Source: Corynebacterium callunae DSM 20147
GTDB lineage: Bacteria > Actinomycetota > Actinomycetes > Mycobacteriales > Mycobacteriaceae
DNA: 64,000 nucleotides
Reading direction: 5' to 3'
Assembly: GCF_000344785.1 (NCBI RefSeq)
Contig: NC_020506.1
Location: 1,984,001-2,048,000 of the forward strand
Shown: piece after piece, positions 27,668-37,223 of the stretch
Position numbering within the stretch: position 1 is the first letter of the stretch
Layout of the letters: each line of letters starts with the position of its first letter
Notes under the pieces: model-generated
Told to the model about the DNA's origin: nothing
Databases searched by the model: none
What the model saw: the letters and a program-made list of their open reading frames with translations, nothing else
Position numbers and translations under genes: made by a program

Positions 27668-29101
27668 GTGGCGTTTAAAACCCCGGAAGAAGTAACCAAG
27701 TTCATCAAAGATGAAAACGTCGAGTTCATTGACGTTCGATTCACCGACCTTCCCGGCACCGAGCAGCACTTCAGCATCCCTGCCGCTGCGTTCGATGAGG
27801 ATGCAATCGAAGAAGGCCTGGCATTCGACGGATCTTCCATCCGTGGATTCACCACCATCGACGAGTCCGATATGAACCTGCTTCCGGACCTCACCACCGC
27901 CACCATCGATCCTTTCCGTAAGTCGAAGACCCTGAACATCAAGTTCTTCGTTCACGATCCTTTCACTCGTGAGGCTTTCTCCCGTGACCCACGTAACGTG
28001 GCTCGTAAGGCTGAACAGTACTTGGCATCCACCGGAATTGCAGATACCTGTAACTTCGGCGCAGAGGCTGAGTTCTACCTCTTCGATTCCGTTCGCTACT
28101 CCACCGAGATGAACGCTGGTTTCTACCACGTTGATTCCGATGAGGGCTGGTGGAACCGTGGCAACGAGTTCAACGTCGATGGCTCCCGCAACCTGGGTTC
28201 CAAGAACCGCGTCAAGGGTGGCTACTTCCCAGTTGCTCCTTATGACCAGTCCGTAGAAGTACGTGACGATATGGTTCACAACCTGACTGAAGCTGGCTTC
28301 AACCTCGAGCGTTTCCACCACGAGGTTGGCGGCGGCCAGCAGGAAATCAACTACCGCTTCAACACCCTGCTGCACGCGGCTGATGATATCCAGACCTTCA
28401 AGTACATCATCAAGAACACCGCTAAGCTGCACGGCAAGGCTGCAACCTTCATGCCTAAGCCACTTGCAGGCGACAACGGTTCCGGTATGCACGCTCACCA
28501 GTCCCTGTGGAAGGACGGCAAGCCACTCTTCCACGATGAGTCCGGTTACGCAGGCCTTTCCGATATCGCTCGTTACTACATCGGCGGTATCCTGCACCAC
28601 GCTGGCGCAGTTCTTGCCTTCACCAACCCAACCTTGAACTCCTACCACCGTCTGGTTCCAGGCTTCGAGGCCCCAATCAACTTGGTTTACTCACAGCGCA
28701 ACCGTTCTGCTGCTGTTCGTATCCCAATCACCGGTTCCAACCCTAAGGCTAAGCGCATTGAGTTCCGCGCTCCGGACCCATCAGGCAACCCATACTTGGG
28801 CTTCGCTGCAATGATGATGGCTGGCCTTGACGGTGTTAAGAACCGCATTGAGCCACACGCTCCAGTGGACAAGGACCTCTACGAGCTTCCTCCAGAGGAA
28901 GCTGCATCCATCCCACAGGCTCCTACCTCCCTCGAGGCATCCCTCAAGGCACTGCAGGAAGACTCCAACTTCCTCACCGAGTCCGATGTCTTCACCGAGG
29001 ATCTCATCGAGGCATACATTCAGTACAAGTATGACAACGAGATCTCCCCAGTTCGCCTGCGCCCAACCCCACAGGAGTTCGAGCTCTACTTCGATTGCTA
29101 A
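27668..29101 (+). CDS. glnA: Glutamine synthetase I
   Basis: 477-aa dodecameric GSI-beta enzyme, ammonium plus glutamate to glutamine. The adenylylation site is intact: Tyr405 in DLYELPPEE, the same number as in C. glutamicum; GlnE, which modifies it, is 8 kb downstream. Other GS motifs: [23 protein letters not shown] and [18 protein letters not shown] start with GAGGAG before it. Confidence 0.97.
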   Translation: MAFKTPEEVTKFIKDENVEFIDVRFTDLPGTEQHFSIPAAAFDEDAIEEGLAFDGSSIRGFTTIDESDMNLLPDLTTATIDPFRKSKTLNIKFFVHDPFTREAFSRDPRNVARKAEQYLASTGIADTCNFGAEAEFYLFDSVRYSTEMNAGFYHVDSDEGWWNRGNEFNVDGSRNLGSKNRVKGGYFPVAPYDQSVEVRDDMVHNLTEAGFNLERFHHEVGGGQQEINYRFNTLLHAADDIQTFKYIIKNTAKLHGKAATFMPKPLAGDNGSGMHAHQSLWKDGKPLFHDESGYAGLSDIARYYIGGILHHAGAVLAFTNPTLNSYHRLVPGFEAPINLVYSQRNRSAAVRIPITGSNPKAKRIEFRAPDPSGNPYLGFAAMMMAGLDGVKNRIEPHAPVDKDLYELPPEEAASIPQAPTSLEASLKALQEDSNFLTESDVFTEDLIEAYIQYKYDNEISPVRLRPTPQEFELYFDC

Positions 29102-29132
29102 GTCGAGCTAAAACAGGAATTAATTCCTAAAC

Positions 29133-29172
29133 CTAGCCTCTGAGAATCATCGAGATTCTCAGGGGCTTTGTT
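29133..29172 (+). terminator. Terminator of glnA
   Basis: AGCCTCTGAGAATC, loop, GATTCTCAGGGGCT then TTGTTG, about 35 nt after the stop. Confidence 0.8.
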
Positions 29173-29341
29173 GTGCTTGGATTTTTTGGGGGGTTTCTAG
29201 AAACTAAAGAAGATAGAAGCGCATGTGGTACCCACGATCGGGGTAGAAAAATACAAAATACTCTATTTACACAGCAAGTTTTCCGCGAATGTGAATTAAC
29301 ATGAATTGTTCATATTTTTCACATTAAACAGGGAGACTTTC

Positions 29342-30415
29342 TTGAAAAAGATTCCTGCGATCTTCACTGCCCTTGCCTTGGCAGGAACTTCAATCGCGAT
29401 TCCACAGGCAGCTTCTGCGCAAACCATTTCATATGCCGACCTTTATACCCCTGAAGATTCTCCATATGGTGCATTAAATGCCTCCCCATCCCGCTCAATG
29501 GCCGCAGTGTTTGGCGGCCTTCCAAGCGACCGAAGCCTCTATTCATTCGAAATCACCTGGGGAAACTCGCCATACCCAGTGACATTAAGTGCCACAGGGT
29601 CAATCTACTTTGACAATTATGTTTACGTCGCTCTTGAACCTTAGGCTATCTACCCAGAGCATTTTGATGTTCCCTATACTGTTGTCGTCAACTACGCCGA
29701 TGGAAGTACGGATACATTGAATGGACTTCTCGAAGTAAAGCCAGTGCAGGCTTTGGTCAAGGACGGCGAACCAATCCCAGAAGTTTCCACACCAATGGCA
29801 ACTACCACCGTCACCACTACAGTGACCCCAGCCCCCGTAACCGAGACGGTCACTTTGGAACCAACTCCGACTACCGTCACCGAAATCGTTACAGAAACTG
29901 CTACTGAAACGGTCACCGAAATCCCTGAGACCTCCACAGTCACTGTAACCAAGGAGCCAACTCCTACCACTGTGACTGCAACCCAAACGGTAACCCCAGC
30001 CCCAGTTACTGAAACTGCAACTCAAACCACCACGGTTACGGAGCTTCCAGATCCAGCGACCATAACCGTAACTGAAACCGCTGCTGAGGCAACCTCCACT
30101 GTCACCGTGACTAAAGAGCCAACTCCTACCACTGTGACCGAGACAAAGACCGCAACTCAAACGGTCACCGCAGCTCCAGTAACCGAGACTAAGACTGCAA
30201 CTGCGACCACCACGGTAACTAAGGAGCCAACTCCCACCACTGTGACTGAGACCAAAACAGCAGCTCCGGTCACCAAGACGGAAACCGTCACCACCACCGC
30301 AAAGCCTGCAGCTGAAAGCGGCAGCAGCGCAAATGGTGGCGTCCTCGCTGCCATTCTTGCTCTTATTGCAGCAATCGGCGGCGGCGCGTTCTTCTGGTTC
30401 ACCAACCTTCAATAA
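29342..30415 (+). pseudogene. Secreted, membrane-anchored Thr-rich surface protein interrupted by an in-frame TAG
   Basis: One reading frame of 358 codons broken only by TAG at 29642-29644. First part: signal peptide from a TTG start with GGGAG before it (LKKIPAIFTALALAG...AQT) and a folded-looking domain (residues 25-100). After the stop the same frame continues without a shift: YPEHFDVPYTVVVNYADGS, then a long Thr/Val/Pro stalk of KEPTPTTVTETKTATQTVT-like repeats, then a C-terminal membrane helix (AAILALIAAIGGGAFFWF). The stalk and helix make sense only as the end of the secreted protein, so this is a recent nonsense mutation, a read-through stop or a sequencing error. Function unknown; resembles corynebacterial surface proteins. 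Confidence 0.8.
29790..30300 (+). repeat. Imperfect Thr-rich coding repeats
   Basis: The phrase (K)EPTPTTVTE recurs four times (DNA CCAACTCC.ACCACTGTGAC near 29859, 29959, 30119 and 30229), with TVTPAPVTET-like units in between. It forms the extended stalk of the interrupted surface protein. Confidence 0.75.
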
Positions 30416-30435
30416 GCACGAAGTCTCCACACGCT

Positions 30436-30471
30436 GAAGGCTACTAAGAACTTCTTAGTGGCCTTTTTGCA
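30436..30471 (+). terminator. Terminator of the interrupted surface-protein gene
   Basis: AAGGCTACTAAGAA, C, TTCTTAGTGGCCTTTTT: stem of about 13 bp with T run, 25 nt after the last stop. A working terminator fits a gene that was intact until recently. Confidence 0.8.
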
Positions 30472-30480
30472 TCCTTAAAA

Positions 30481-31326
30481 CTACAACTCAATAACCGCCC
30501 GCACTGCGGCAGCCACAGCTTCGTGGCCGGCTTGGGTCATATGCTCTGGATAAGCATCGGTGTCAAAACCTTCAAAATCACCCCAGCGCTGTGCCGGAGG
30601 CGCACAAACTGTGTGTTCCGCAGCTCCAGAGGGCAAAACATAATCGGCACCGTTTCTCACCGCAGCCTCAGCAATTTTCTGGTTTAAAGAATTAGATAAA
30701 TTCAGCGCCCATTGTTGATCCTCGGCCGATACCGCAGTCAACGCCGGACACTCCCCCGCTGCCAACAAAGACACATAGCCTGTTGAAATCACCTGAGCTT
30801 GCGGCGCACGCTGATGAATCTCAGCGTAGGCATTGTCCAAATTTGTGCCGAGTTCACTGAAATCAATAGACACTTGATCGCGACAATCCGCGGTGCCAGC
30901 CTCCATTTCCGCACGGATACAGCCGGTTACATCACCAAAACCAATATCGTTGGCCCCGATTGTTAATGTCACCAGCTTGGTATCTGAATTCAGCTCATCA
31001 AATTGTGGCGGAAGTGTTTCATCGTCAGTGTCGCGGGTATTAAAAAGATCGCCAATCATTGCGCCCTGACAGCTGACATCATCCACATCCGGATCCACCA
31101 ACTGCGGATAGTTCCCCTCCGAACGCCGACAAAAAGAATCGCGCAGTGCACCAAACCGAGAACCCGTGGAAGCATAGGAATCACCGAGAGCCACGTATTT
31201 TGAGGCGCTTATCGACGCCCCCTCGCTAGGTGCCACCATCCCCTCAGGGGAGGTTAAGCGTGCAGGCTCAGCGCTACAGGCGCTGAGTACCAAAACACTA
31301 AGAAGGGTGCCGACTAATCGTTTCAT
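30481..31326 (-). CDS. SGNH/GDSL-family esterase lipoprotein
   Basis: 281 aa. Lipoprotein signal with lipobox LSAC (Cys17), so anchored outside the membrane. Block I GDSY (Ser50 nucleophile), block III/IV TIGANDIGF, and near the C-terminus PEHMTQAGH with the catalytic Asp/His region. Such proteins in actinobacteria hydrolyse lipids or small esters; the substrate cannot be read from sequence. ATG preceded by AAGAAGGG. A 55-codon gene ends 25 nt upstream on the same strand. Confidence 0.88.
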   Translation of the reverse strand: MKRLVGTLLSVLVLSACSAEPARLTSPEGMVAPSEGASISASKYVALGDSYASTGSRFGALRDSFCRRSEGNYPQLVDPDVDDVSCQGAMIGDLFNTRDTDDETLPPQFDELNSDTKLVTLTIGANDIGFGDVTGCIRAEMEAGTADCRDQVSIDFSELGTNLDNAYAEIHQRAPQAQVISTGYVSLLAAGECPALTAVSAEDQQWALNLSNSLNQKIAEAAVRNGADYVLPSGAAEHTVCAPPAQRWGDFEGFDTDAYPEHMTQAGHEAVAAAVRAVIEL

Positions 31327-31351
31327 ACCCTTCTTTTTAGTCTTCTTTGCC

Positions 31352-31519
31352 TTAAATTCCGATTAGCTCGGATGCGATGACATCAGAAAGGCAGATTGTT
31401 CCATTTGGTTCGCCTCTAAAGAGGAGAAGGTGATCAGCATTGATGATGACTTCCAGCTGACGTTCAAGGGTGAAGGTCTCCCAGACCTTCATTTCATTTG
31501 CACGGATTCTTAATCCCAT
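31352..31519 (-). CDS. Small hypothetical protein upstream of the esterase lipoprotein
   Basis: 55 aa (MGLRIRANEMKVWETFTLER...), soluble, no signal peptide. Support is a strong ribosome site, GAGAGGAGAAGGAAAAATG, and the tight position before the esterase gene. I do not recognise the sequence. It could also be a leader peptide. Confidence 0.55.
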   Translation of the reverse strand: MGLRIRANEMKVWETFTLERQLEVIINADHLLLFRGEPNGTICLSDVIASELIGI

Positions 31520-31760
31520 TTTTCCTTCTCCTCTCATAACTTCCCGGAATAAACATTTTGTGCTTCAAATCACTTTTTTAAACTCTTGCGTTGTACATCA
31601 TTCTAGGGGGTAAACGTTGAAATCTTGAAGTTCATGATCGATACCACCCGCTTTTAACCCCGGAAATCACCCCTGATCAGGTGAAATGTGAGGGTTTATT
31701 CATGTTCCAAAACAGACATCCCCTTCAAGAACAAACATAACGGGGGTACTGTTTTTAATC
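31520..31760. other. Intergenic region
   Basis: Roughly 240 bases (about 300 counting the terminator at its right end) holding the promoter of the small gene and esterase. A small palindrome CCTGATCAGG lies at 31673-31682. No gene seen. Confidence 0.45.
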
Positions 31761-31802
31761 AAAAAACCGTCACCCCGCACGGTTTGGGTGCGGGGTGACG
31801 GT
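31761..31802 (-). terminator. Terminator of the NUDIX gene
   Basis: ACCGTCACCCCGCAC, 6-nt loop, GTGCGGGGTGACGGT: a perfect 15-bp stem followed by TTTTTTG on the minus strand. Confidence 0.9.
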
Positions 31803-31825
31803 GGAGGGCGGCGTCGAAAAGCGGT

Positions 31826-32359
31826 TTAAGCTTGTCGCTTTTCATAACCCATGCGGGGTTTAAAGCCCTGTGGGTGTTTGAGCTGCGCTACCGCATCGGC
31901 GATCACCATGCGGAAACGCTGGTTGGTTACCGGCATATTTGAAATCGGGAACCAAGCAACCTCAGTGTTTTCATCATCGGCTACAAAGGGCACATCCGAG
32001 GAACCGCTAACTACACAACGCATGGTGGTGTCCATATAGCTGGTGACATCACCATTGTCATAGGTAACTGGGCCAACCTTGCCCACCCCCAGCAAAGCCT
32101 CAACAGAAACCTCTAGACCGGTTTCTTCCAACACTTCACGCTGGGCCGCAATATGTGGCTGTTCACCTGGATCAACGATGCCGGTAGGAGGCGTCCACTC
32201 GCCGTTGTCTGCACGCTTAACCAGCAAAACATCGGGTACCACGTGGAAGGGAGATCCCGGGGGCACATCGCGAATAATCAAGGCCGTAACTGAAGGCAGC
32301 CACAGTGGATCATGGCCGATATGCTCACGCAATTTAACAATAAAATCTGGGATTGCCAC
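31826..32359 (-). CDS. NUDIX hydrolase
   Basis: 177-aa phosphohydrolase. The Nudix box is complete: G-IVDPG-E-QPHIAAQ-REVLEETGLE (about residues 77-98), so Mg-dependent pyrophosphohydrolase activity is expected. The substrate (nucleotide, NDP-sugar or other) is not evident. Transcribed alone, with a GTCGAAAAGC word 3 nt behind the stop in minus orientation. Confidence 0.88.
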   Translation of the reverse strand: MAIPDFIVKLREHIGHDPLWLPSVTALIIRDVPPGSPFHVVPDVLLVKRADNGEWTPPTGIVDPGEQPHIAAQREVLEETGLEVSVEALLGVGKVGPVTYDNGDVTSYMDTTMRCVVSGSSDVPFVADDENTEVAWFPISNMPVTNQRFRMVIADAVAQLKHPQGFKPRMGYEKRQA

Positions 32360-32429
32360 TGGCTCTGTCCCCTTTCCCTTTTGGATTGCTTAATGTTTTT
32401 AGGCTACGCCATGCAGTGTAGGCATTTTT

Positions 32430-32464
32430 AAAGGCCAGGCCCCTTAGAACTGGGCCTGGCCTGA
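32430..32464 (-). terminator. Terminator of thrC
   Basis: AGGCCAGGCCC, 9-nt loop, GGGCCTGGCCT, with TTTAAAAA following on the minus strand; 13 nt after the thrC stop. Confidence 0.7.
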
Positions 32465-32476
32465 TGCTTAGTTTCC

Positions 32477-33922
32477 TTATTTCACGGTGGAGTTTGCGAT
32501 GGATTCCACGATGAATTGCTTTACTGCCTCGGTATCATTTGGCAGCTCACTAACCTTAAAAGGAGCGTCCATAATCTTGGCAAAACGCTCTGGCAACTCA
32601 GGCTCAGAACCAATAGCCTCGACGATGGTATCGGCAAACTTCACTGGCAGAGCGGTTTCCAACACGATGATTGGAGTGGAGATCTCTGCTGCCCACTGAC
32701 GAGCCACGTGCACACCATCAGCAGTATGTGGATCAATCAGCACACCGTGTCGCTTATTAACATCCGCGATGGTCGCTACACGATCAGCGTGGGTGGAACG
32801 GCCGGAAGCAAAACCATATTCAGCTGCTGCCTGTGGGAACTGCGGATCCTGTGAAAGATCAAAACCGCCCTGACGGACCTGAGTGCCAAAAAGATCATTT
32901 ACGCGCGCTGCATCGCGGCCCAAAAGATCAAAGATGAAACGCTCAAAGTTGGATGCGCGGGAAATGTCCATGGAAGGTGAAGAGGTCTCATAGGTATCTG
33001 CGGAACTGCGCACGCGGTATTCGCCGGTGCGGAAGAACTCATCGAGCACGTCATTTTCATTGGTAGCCACAATGAGACGATCGATGGGCAGACCCATTTG
33101 GCGGGCGATGTGGCCTGCACAAATATCTCCGAAGTTGCCGGTTGGTACAGAGAAGCTGACCTTTTGATCATTGCTTTCGGTGGTGCGAATCCAGGAGGAA
33201 ACATAGTAAACAACCTGAGCCATCAGGCGTGCCCAGTTAATGGAGTTCACTGCGCCGATGCGCTGCTCACGCTTGAAATCTGCATCAGCAGAAACTGTCT
33301 TCACAACGTCTTGGCAATCATCAAAGACACCGTCAAGTGCAATGTTGAAGATATTCGGATCATCGAGGCCAAACATCTGAGCCTGCTGGAATGGAGTCAT
33401 ACGGCCGGCTGGGGTCAGCATAAAAACGCGAATTCCCTCGCGACCACGCATGGCATATTCCGCGGAAGATCCGGTATCTCCTGAGGTAGCACCAAGGATG
33501 TTGATGGTTTCATCGCGGCGGCGTAGCTCATATTCAAAAAGTTCGCCGAGTAGCTGCATGGCCATATCTTTAAAGGCTGCAGTTGGACCTTCGGAAAGGT
33601 GACCAAGGAAGATATTGCCTTCCAGCTTGGTTACCGGAACGATTTCTTCGCTAGAGAACTTAGGGAAGGTATAAGCGCGGGCAGTGATTGCCTTGATATC
33701 TGCTACGGGAATGTCATCGACAAAAAGGCTAATGACCTCAGCTGCTAGAGCTGCATAGCCCTCGGTTGCGAGCACCTCACGCCACTTGGTGAGAGCGGCA
33801 TCATCAAGCTGAGGATATTCGGCAGGCAGGTAGAGGCCCCCATCTGGGGCGAGACCACCGAGCAAAATATCGCTAAAGCGGGCAGGGGTACGGCTAGAAT
33901 CACGCGTCGAAATGTAGTCCAC
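32477..33922 (-). CDS. thrC: Threonine synthase
   Basis: 481-aa PLP enzyme converting O-phosphohomoserine to threonine. PLP lysine is Lys118 in AAFKDMAMQ; the phosphate cup text GATSGDTGSSAEYA and SVPTGNFGDICAGH follow. Start is GTG with only a weak ribosome site (ATAAGG directly before it), as in the C. glutamicum gene, so a short leader is possible. Monocistronic here, away from hom-thrB as in C. glutamicum. Confidence 0.96.
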   Translation of the reverse strand: MDYISTRDSSRTPARFSDILLGGLAPDGGLYLPAEYPQLDDAALTKWREVLATEGYAALAAEVISLFVDDIPVADIKAITARAYTFPKFSSEEIVPVTKLEGNIFLGHLSEGPTAAFKDMAMQLLGELFEYELRRRDETINILGATSGDTGSSAEYAMRGREGIRVFMLTPAGRMTPFQQAQMFGLDDPNIFNIALDGVFDDCQDVVKTVSADADFKREQRIGAVNSINWARLMAQVVYYVSSWIRTTESNDQKVSFSVPTGNFGDICAGHIARQMGLPIDRLIVATNENDVLDEFFRTGEYRVRSSADTYETSSPSMDISRASNFERFIFDLLGRDAARVNDLFGTQVRQGGFDLSQDPQFPQAAAEYGFASGRSTHADRVATIADVNKRHGVLIDPHTADGVHVARQWAAEISTPIIVLETALPVKFADTIVEAIGSEPELPERFAKIMDAPFKVSELPNDTEAVKQFIVESIANSTVK

Positions 33923-34066
33923 GCCTTATAGACTATCCCAAGGGGTGACACAATACTCCCCCATGCCGTCCCAAATTTCGGAGATTTACTCACTTTTAAT
34001 GACTTAAGCAACGTGATCACCTAAAGTGTTCCTGATCACTCTCCGCCATAGTTTTAGGATGTGCCC

Positions 34067-34315
34067 ATGGCTAGCTCCACTTCTTCACCGCAGAATGCCT
34101 CCCAGTCCCTCAATAAAGCAGACCAACGTCCAGGTGTTTTTGCTCAAAAATCCGAACTAACCGCGGTAGAGATTCTCAACCCAGAACCAGTATCCAAATG
34201 GAACCTTTTTGTTCTTATTGGTTGCAGCCTCTTGGTTGTTTTGTTGGTTTTCCTCGGCCCGTGGATTTACCCGCACGTAGCTGAACTCAGCGCTACGTTG
34301 TGGAATGCTTCCTAA
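34067..34315 (+). CDS. Small single-helix membrane protein, unknown function
   Basis: 82 aa: polar Ser/Gln-rich N-terminus (residues 1-45) and one transmembrane helix (NLFVLIGCSLLVVLLVFLG, about 46-65) with a short outer tail. AGGA lies 7 nt before the ATG; a GTG two codons earlier is an alternative. Divergent from thrC and 88 nt before the MFS gene. No family recognised. Confidence 0.65.
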   Translation: MASSTSSPQNASQSLNKADQRPGVFAQKSELTAVEILNPEPVSKWNLFVLIGCSLLVVLLVFLGPWIYPHVAELSATLWNAS

Positions 34316-34403
34316 AATTTAGTGGCTGTGAGCTTCGACCATATTCGACTAAAAAGACCCCCTGGTATTACTTTTTCTTCCTAGAGGTCTACCCTGAAAT
34401 ATT

Positions 34404-35753
34404 GTGAAGAACTCCGCCGAAAAAACTTCGCCCAATCCCAAAGAAAAAGTCACCGCACGAGCAATAATCGTGTGGGCAGCAGCCTGCTTGGTATATATCG
34501 CCGCAGTGACCAGCCGCACCAGTTTTGGTGTAGCTGGCGTTGAGGCGATTGATCGTTTCCAGGTAGATGCCACTCGCATTGCAGTTTTTACTTCAGTGCA
34601 GGTCGGCGTTTATGCCTTTACCCAAATCCCCATGGGCATGCTCATTGATAAATACGGCCCGCGCAAACTCCTTGCCATCGGCGCCCTGATTATGGGTGTT
34701 GGCCAGATCATTTTGGGCTTTACAGATGTTTATGGCATCGCAATTATCGCCCGCATTCTCATTGGTGCCGGCGATGCCTCTATCTTCCTCTCCGTAATGC
34801 GCATTTTGCCTTCATGGTTCCCACTCAAGGCAACCCCCATCTTCACCCAGCTCACCACCAGCCTGGGCCAGCTTGGCCAATTCATTTCCGCAGTTCCTTT
34901 CTTGGCGCTGCTGGGGGCATCCGGCTGGACCATTGCCTTTGTCAGCCTGGGAGCGGTGGTATCGATCATCGCCATTGCAGCGTTAATCGCTGTGCGCGAT
35001 ACTCCAGAGCTCCCCGCTCCTGTCGCTTCTGAAGTTGCGGTGGAAACTCAGCCCGTGGAAACCACCCACACCCCAGTGAAAAATAGCCTCGGCACCAGCT
35101 TAAAGCTCATCCTCCGAAATCCTTTGTGCTGGCAGGGCTTCTTTATTCACTATTCCCTCATGGTGTGGCTCAACGTGTTTAACCTGATGTGGGGCCTTCC
35201 AATGATGACCCTTGGTATGGGACTTTCCACTGCCACCGTAGGCATCGTGCTGAGTGTTAGTACTTTCTGTTTGGTTGTTTCTGCACCGCTAATGGGAATT
35301 ATCTCCGCTCGCACCGGTTACCGACGCGATGTTATTGCAATCGCATTCTCCTGTGTGCAGGCTTTAGCGTGGCTTATCTTCCTCTCTTCTGAAACACCAC
35401 GTGGCGTGGTTGCTATTGTGCTGGTCAACGTTGCTATGGGTCTTACCACCGCTGCCTCCAACTTTGGATTTGATAGCATCCGCGAACGCTTGGATCGCAA
35501 TATCCTGGCTGCTGGCACTGGTTTGGCCAATATGGGTGGCTTTATTTCTGCGATGGTGGCATCCCAGATTGTCGGTATTTTGCTTGACCATTCCGCACAT
35601 GGAAATACCTACACCTGGCATGATTTCCGCGTGGCTTACATTGCAGTAATCATTATTTGGGCCCTTGGTGTTTTGGGATTTGTGGTGGCCCGTCTCAAGG
35701 GTGGACCTGGTCGCCGTATGCTCACCCGCATTCGCCATTCCACTTCCCACTAA
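34404..35753 (+). CDS. MFS transporter
   Basis: 449 aa with 12 predicted helices and a central hydrophilic loop (about residues 210-235). The family signature between helices 2 and 3 is present (GMLIDKYGPRKLLAIG). N- and C-termini are basic and cytoplasmic. GTG start. Resembles proton-driven transporters of organic anions or sugars; substrate unknown. C. glutamicum has an orthologue downstream of thrC. Confidence 0.85.
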   Translation: MKNSAEKTSPNPKEKVTARAIIVWAAACLVYIAAVTSRTSFGVAGVEAIDRFQVDATRIAVFTSVQVGVYAFTQIPMGMLIDKYGPRKLLAIGALIMGVGQIILGFTDVYGIAIIARILIGAGDASIFLSVMRILPSWFPLKATPIFTQLTTSLGQLGQFISAVPFLALLGASGWTIAFVSLGAVVSIIAIAALIAVRDTPELPAPVASEVAVETQPVETTHTPVKNSLGTSLKLILRNPLCWQGFFIHYSLMVWLNVFNLMWGLPMMTLGMGLSTATVGIVLSVSTFCLVVSAPLMGIISARTGYRRDVIAIAFSCVQALAWLIFLSSETPRGVVAIVLVNVAMGLTTAASNFGFDSIRERLDRNILAAGTGLANMGGFISAMVASQIVGILLDHSAHGNTYTWHDFRVAYIAVIIIWALGVLGFVVARLKGGPGRRMLTRIRHSTSH

Positions 35754-35761
35754 GCGCCAAG

Positions 35762-35792
35762 CACCCCAGCGGCCGTGGCCACTGGGGTGCGG
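35762..35792. terminator. Stem-loop between converging MFS and Gly-rich protein genes
   Basis: CACCCCAG...CTGGGGTG stem, with GGCC/GGCC inside. No T run on either strand, so termination strength is uncertain. A GTCGAAAAGC word follows directly. Confidence 0.55.
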
Positions 35793-35814
35793 GGATGCGT
35801 CGAAAAGCTAAAAA

Positions 35815-36276
35815 TTAGAAGCGTGGACGGTTAGAACCTGGTCCAAAAGGGCCAAAAGGTCCACCGAAATTACCGTATCCGGGGCCGAATCCTGGTCCAC
35901 GTCCACGACCGCGATCGCGGCCGGAAATTAGGCCTTGCACAAAGTTGTTGACAGCTTCGCCGATCTCACCGACCACGTCCTCGTTATAGGAACGCTCATC
36001 GCGGTGGCGACGGCGTGGCTCATCTTCTTCATCGATAAGATCTTCCACATAAATCGGTCCCTCATCAGAGATGCCCTCATATTCCATTTCAGCATCCTCA
36101 AATGGGGAGAAGACATCATCAGGCTGCAGATCGCCATCAAACTCGATGCTTAGAACATTGTTCTCAAAATGAATTTTTTCATCAGGGTCTACGCCAAGTT
36201 GATGTGCATAACCAATAACTGCACTGAGCTCAGCAAATGTTGCATCTGAAAGGTCGATGGAGAGTTTTATTGCCAT
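35815..36276 (-). CDS. Conserved corynebacterial protein with acidic middle and Gly-rich tail
   Basis: 153 aa. N-terminal 50 residues look like a small folded unit (MAIKLSIDLSDATFAELSAV), the middle is very acidic (residues 50-90), followed by RRRHRDER, and the C-terminus is a disordered Gly/Pro/Phe tail (GPGFGPGYGNFGGPFGPFG). No signal peptide. I know of similar proteins annotated as hypothetical in Corynebacterium; the split into acidic and RG-rich parts suggests nucleic-acid or protein contacts, which is inference. Confidence 0.7.
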   Translation of the reverse strand: MAIKLSIDLSDATFAELSAVIGYAHQLGVDPDEKIHFENNVLSIEFDGDLQPDDVFSPFEDAEMEYEGISDEGPIYVEDLIDEEDEPRRRHRDERSYNEDVVGEIGEAVNNFVQGLISGRDRGRGRGPGFGPGYGNFGGPFGPFGPGSNRPRF

Positions 36277-36434
36277 GGTGGAATCCTTGCTGTTGAAGTC
36301 TGGTTAAGCTCTTGTCTCCGACAGTACGTCCACCAACATGGGCTGTAAACCGCTTAGGGGCAAAGATCAGGGAATTCCCCCAAAACTGGCAGCGACCCTG
36401 AGTTTTATCCCAGCGCGCTTTAGCCCAGCGTCCT

Positions 36435-37097
36435 TTATCTCAGCGCCGCGAAAACTTGCTGGTTGAGCTTGAAGGCAAGCGCTGCCTCATCCGCCATCGC
36501 CGCGCGCTCTGCTTCTTGAAGATCCAGAGCATCAAGCTGGGCGCGGTAATTGTCCTTATATGGCTTAATCTTGCCGATTTCCTCAAAATTATAAAAATTC
36601 AAGGCCTCATCAGGAATTCCATATTCACGGTTAACCAAACGCGCAATAACCTGCCCACCAGAGAGATCCCCCAGGTAGCGGACATAATGATGCGCCATCA
36701 AGCGAGGAAAATCCGCCGCGGCAGCAATCTCATCCAAGCGTTTGACATACTCCGCGGTGGCCGCGGTGGGTACCACTTGAGCCCGCCAGTCAGGATTGAC
36801 GTTGAGGGCATCAAGGTCTTTTTCCAGCGCTTTTCGACGCTCCAACTTGCGGTCAATCAACGTCCGGGAGCGAGGATCAGCGCTGCAGCGCTGTGCTGCA
36901 TTTTCCAACGCAGAATAAAACAGCCAAGATTGTTCCTGCAACGCAATAAAAGCACTTTTATCCAACTTTCCACCCAGCAAGTCATGGATAAAAGCTGAAT
37001 TTTCCGCATCCTCATGTGCTTGGGAGGTGTGACTGCGCAACTGCTCAGAAAGGCTCGGAGAACCTGCTTGGGAGTTCTTCATAGTCGAGGTAGACAT
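36435..37097 (-). CDS. hmuO: Heme oxygenase
   Basis: 220-aa HmuO-type enzyme opening heme to release iron. Proximal heme ligand His28 in TSQAHEDAE; the distal helix LGDLSGGQVIARL is intact. ATG preceded by TTAAGGA. A DtxR-like box lies 82-100 nt upstream, so induction under iron limitation is expected, as for hmuO in C. glutamicum and C. diphtheriae. One GTCGAAAAGC word lies inside the gene. Confidence 0.95.
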   Translation of the reverse strand: MSTSTMKNSQAGSPSLSEQLRSHTSQAHEDAENSAFIHDLLGGKLDKSAFIALQEQSWLFYSALENAAQRCSADPRSRTLIDRKLERRKALEKDLDALNVNPDWRAQVVPTAATAEYVKRLDEIAAAADFPRLMAHHYVRYLGDLSGGQVIARLVNREYGIPDEALNFYNFEEIGKIKPYKDNYRAQLDALDLQEAERAAMADEAALAFKLNQQVFAALR

Positions 37098-37178
37098 TGT
37101 GTTTCCTTAAGAAGGGACTAAATTGTGGGTAATCGGAGCACTTTTGAGGTGCTCGTTTTCCCTACCTTCAAGAAGACC

Positions 37179-37197
37179 TTAACTTAGGCTACCCACA
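37179..37197. promoter_or_regulatory. DtxR-like iron box upstream of hmuO
   Basis: TTAACTTAGGCTACCCACA agrees with TTAGGTTAGGCTAACCTAA at 14 of 19 positions, with the central TTAGGCTA intact. Confidence 0.65.
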
Positions 37198-37223
37198 CTA
37201 AGATATCGCTCTTTAGTTTGAGG

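Noticed and set aside
27629-28648. 339-codon open frame antisense to glnA
   Set aside because: Mirror of codon bias in a highly expressed gene; no recognisable protein and no start signals.
29642-29644. TAG read as pyrrolysine or another programmed recoding signal
   Set aside because: Nothing in the window supports recoding machinery and no recoding structure is evident after the stop; a nonsense mutation or sequencing error is simpler.
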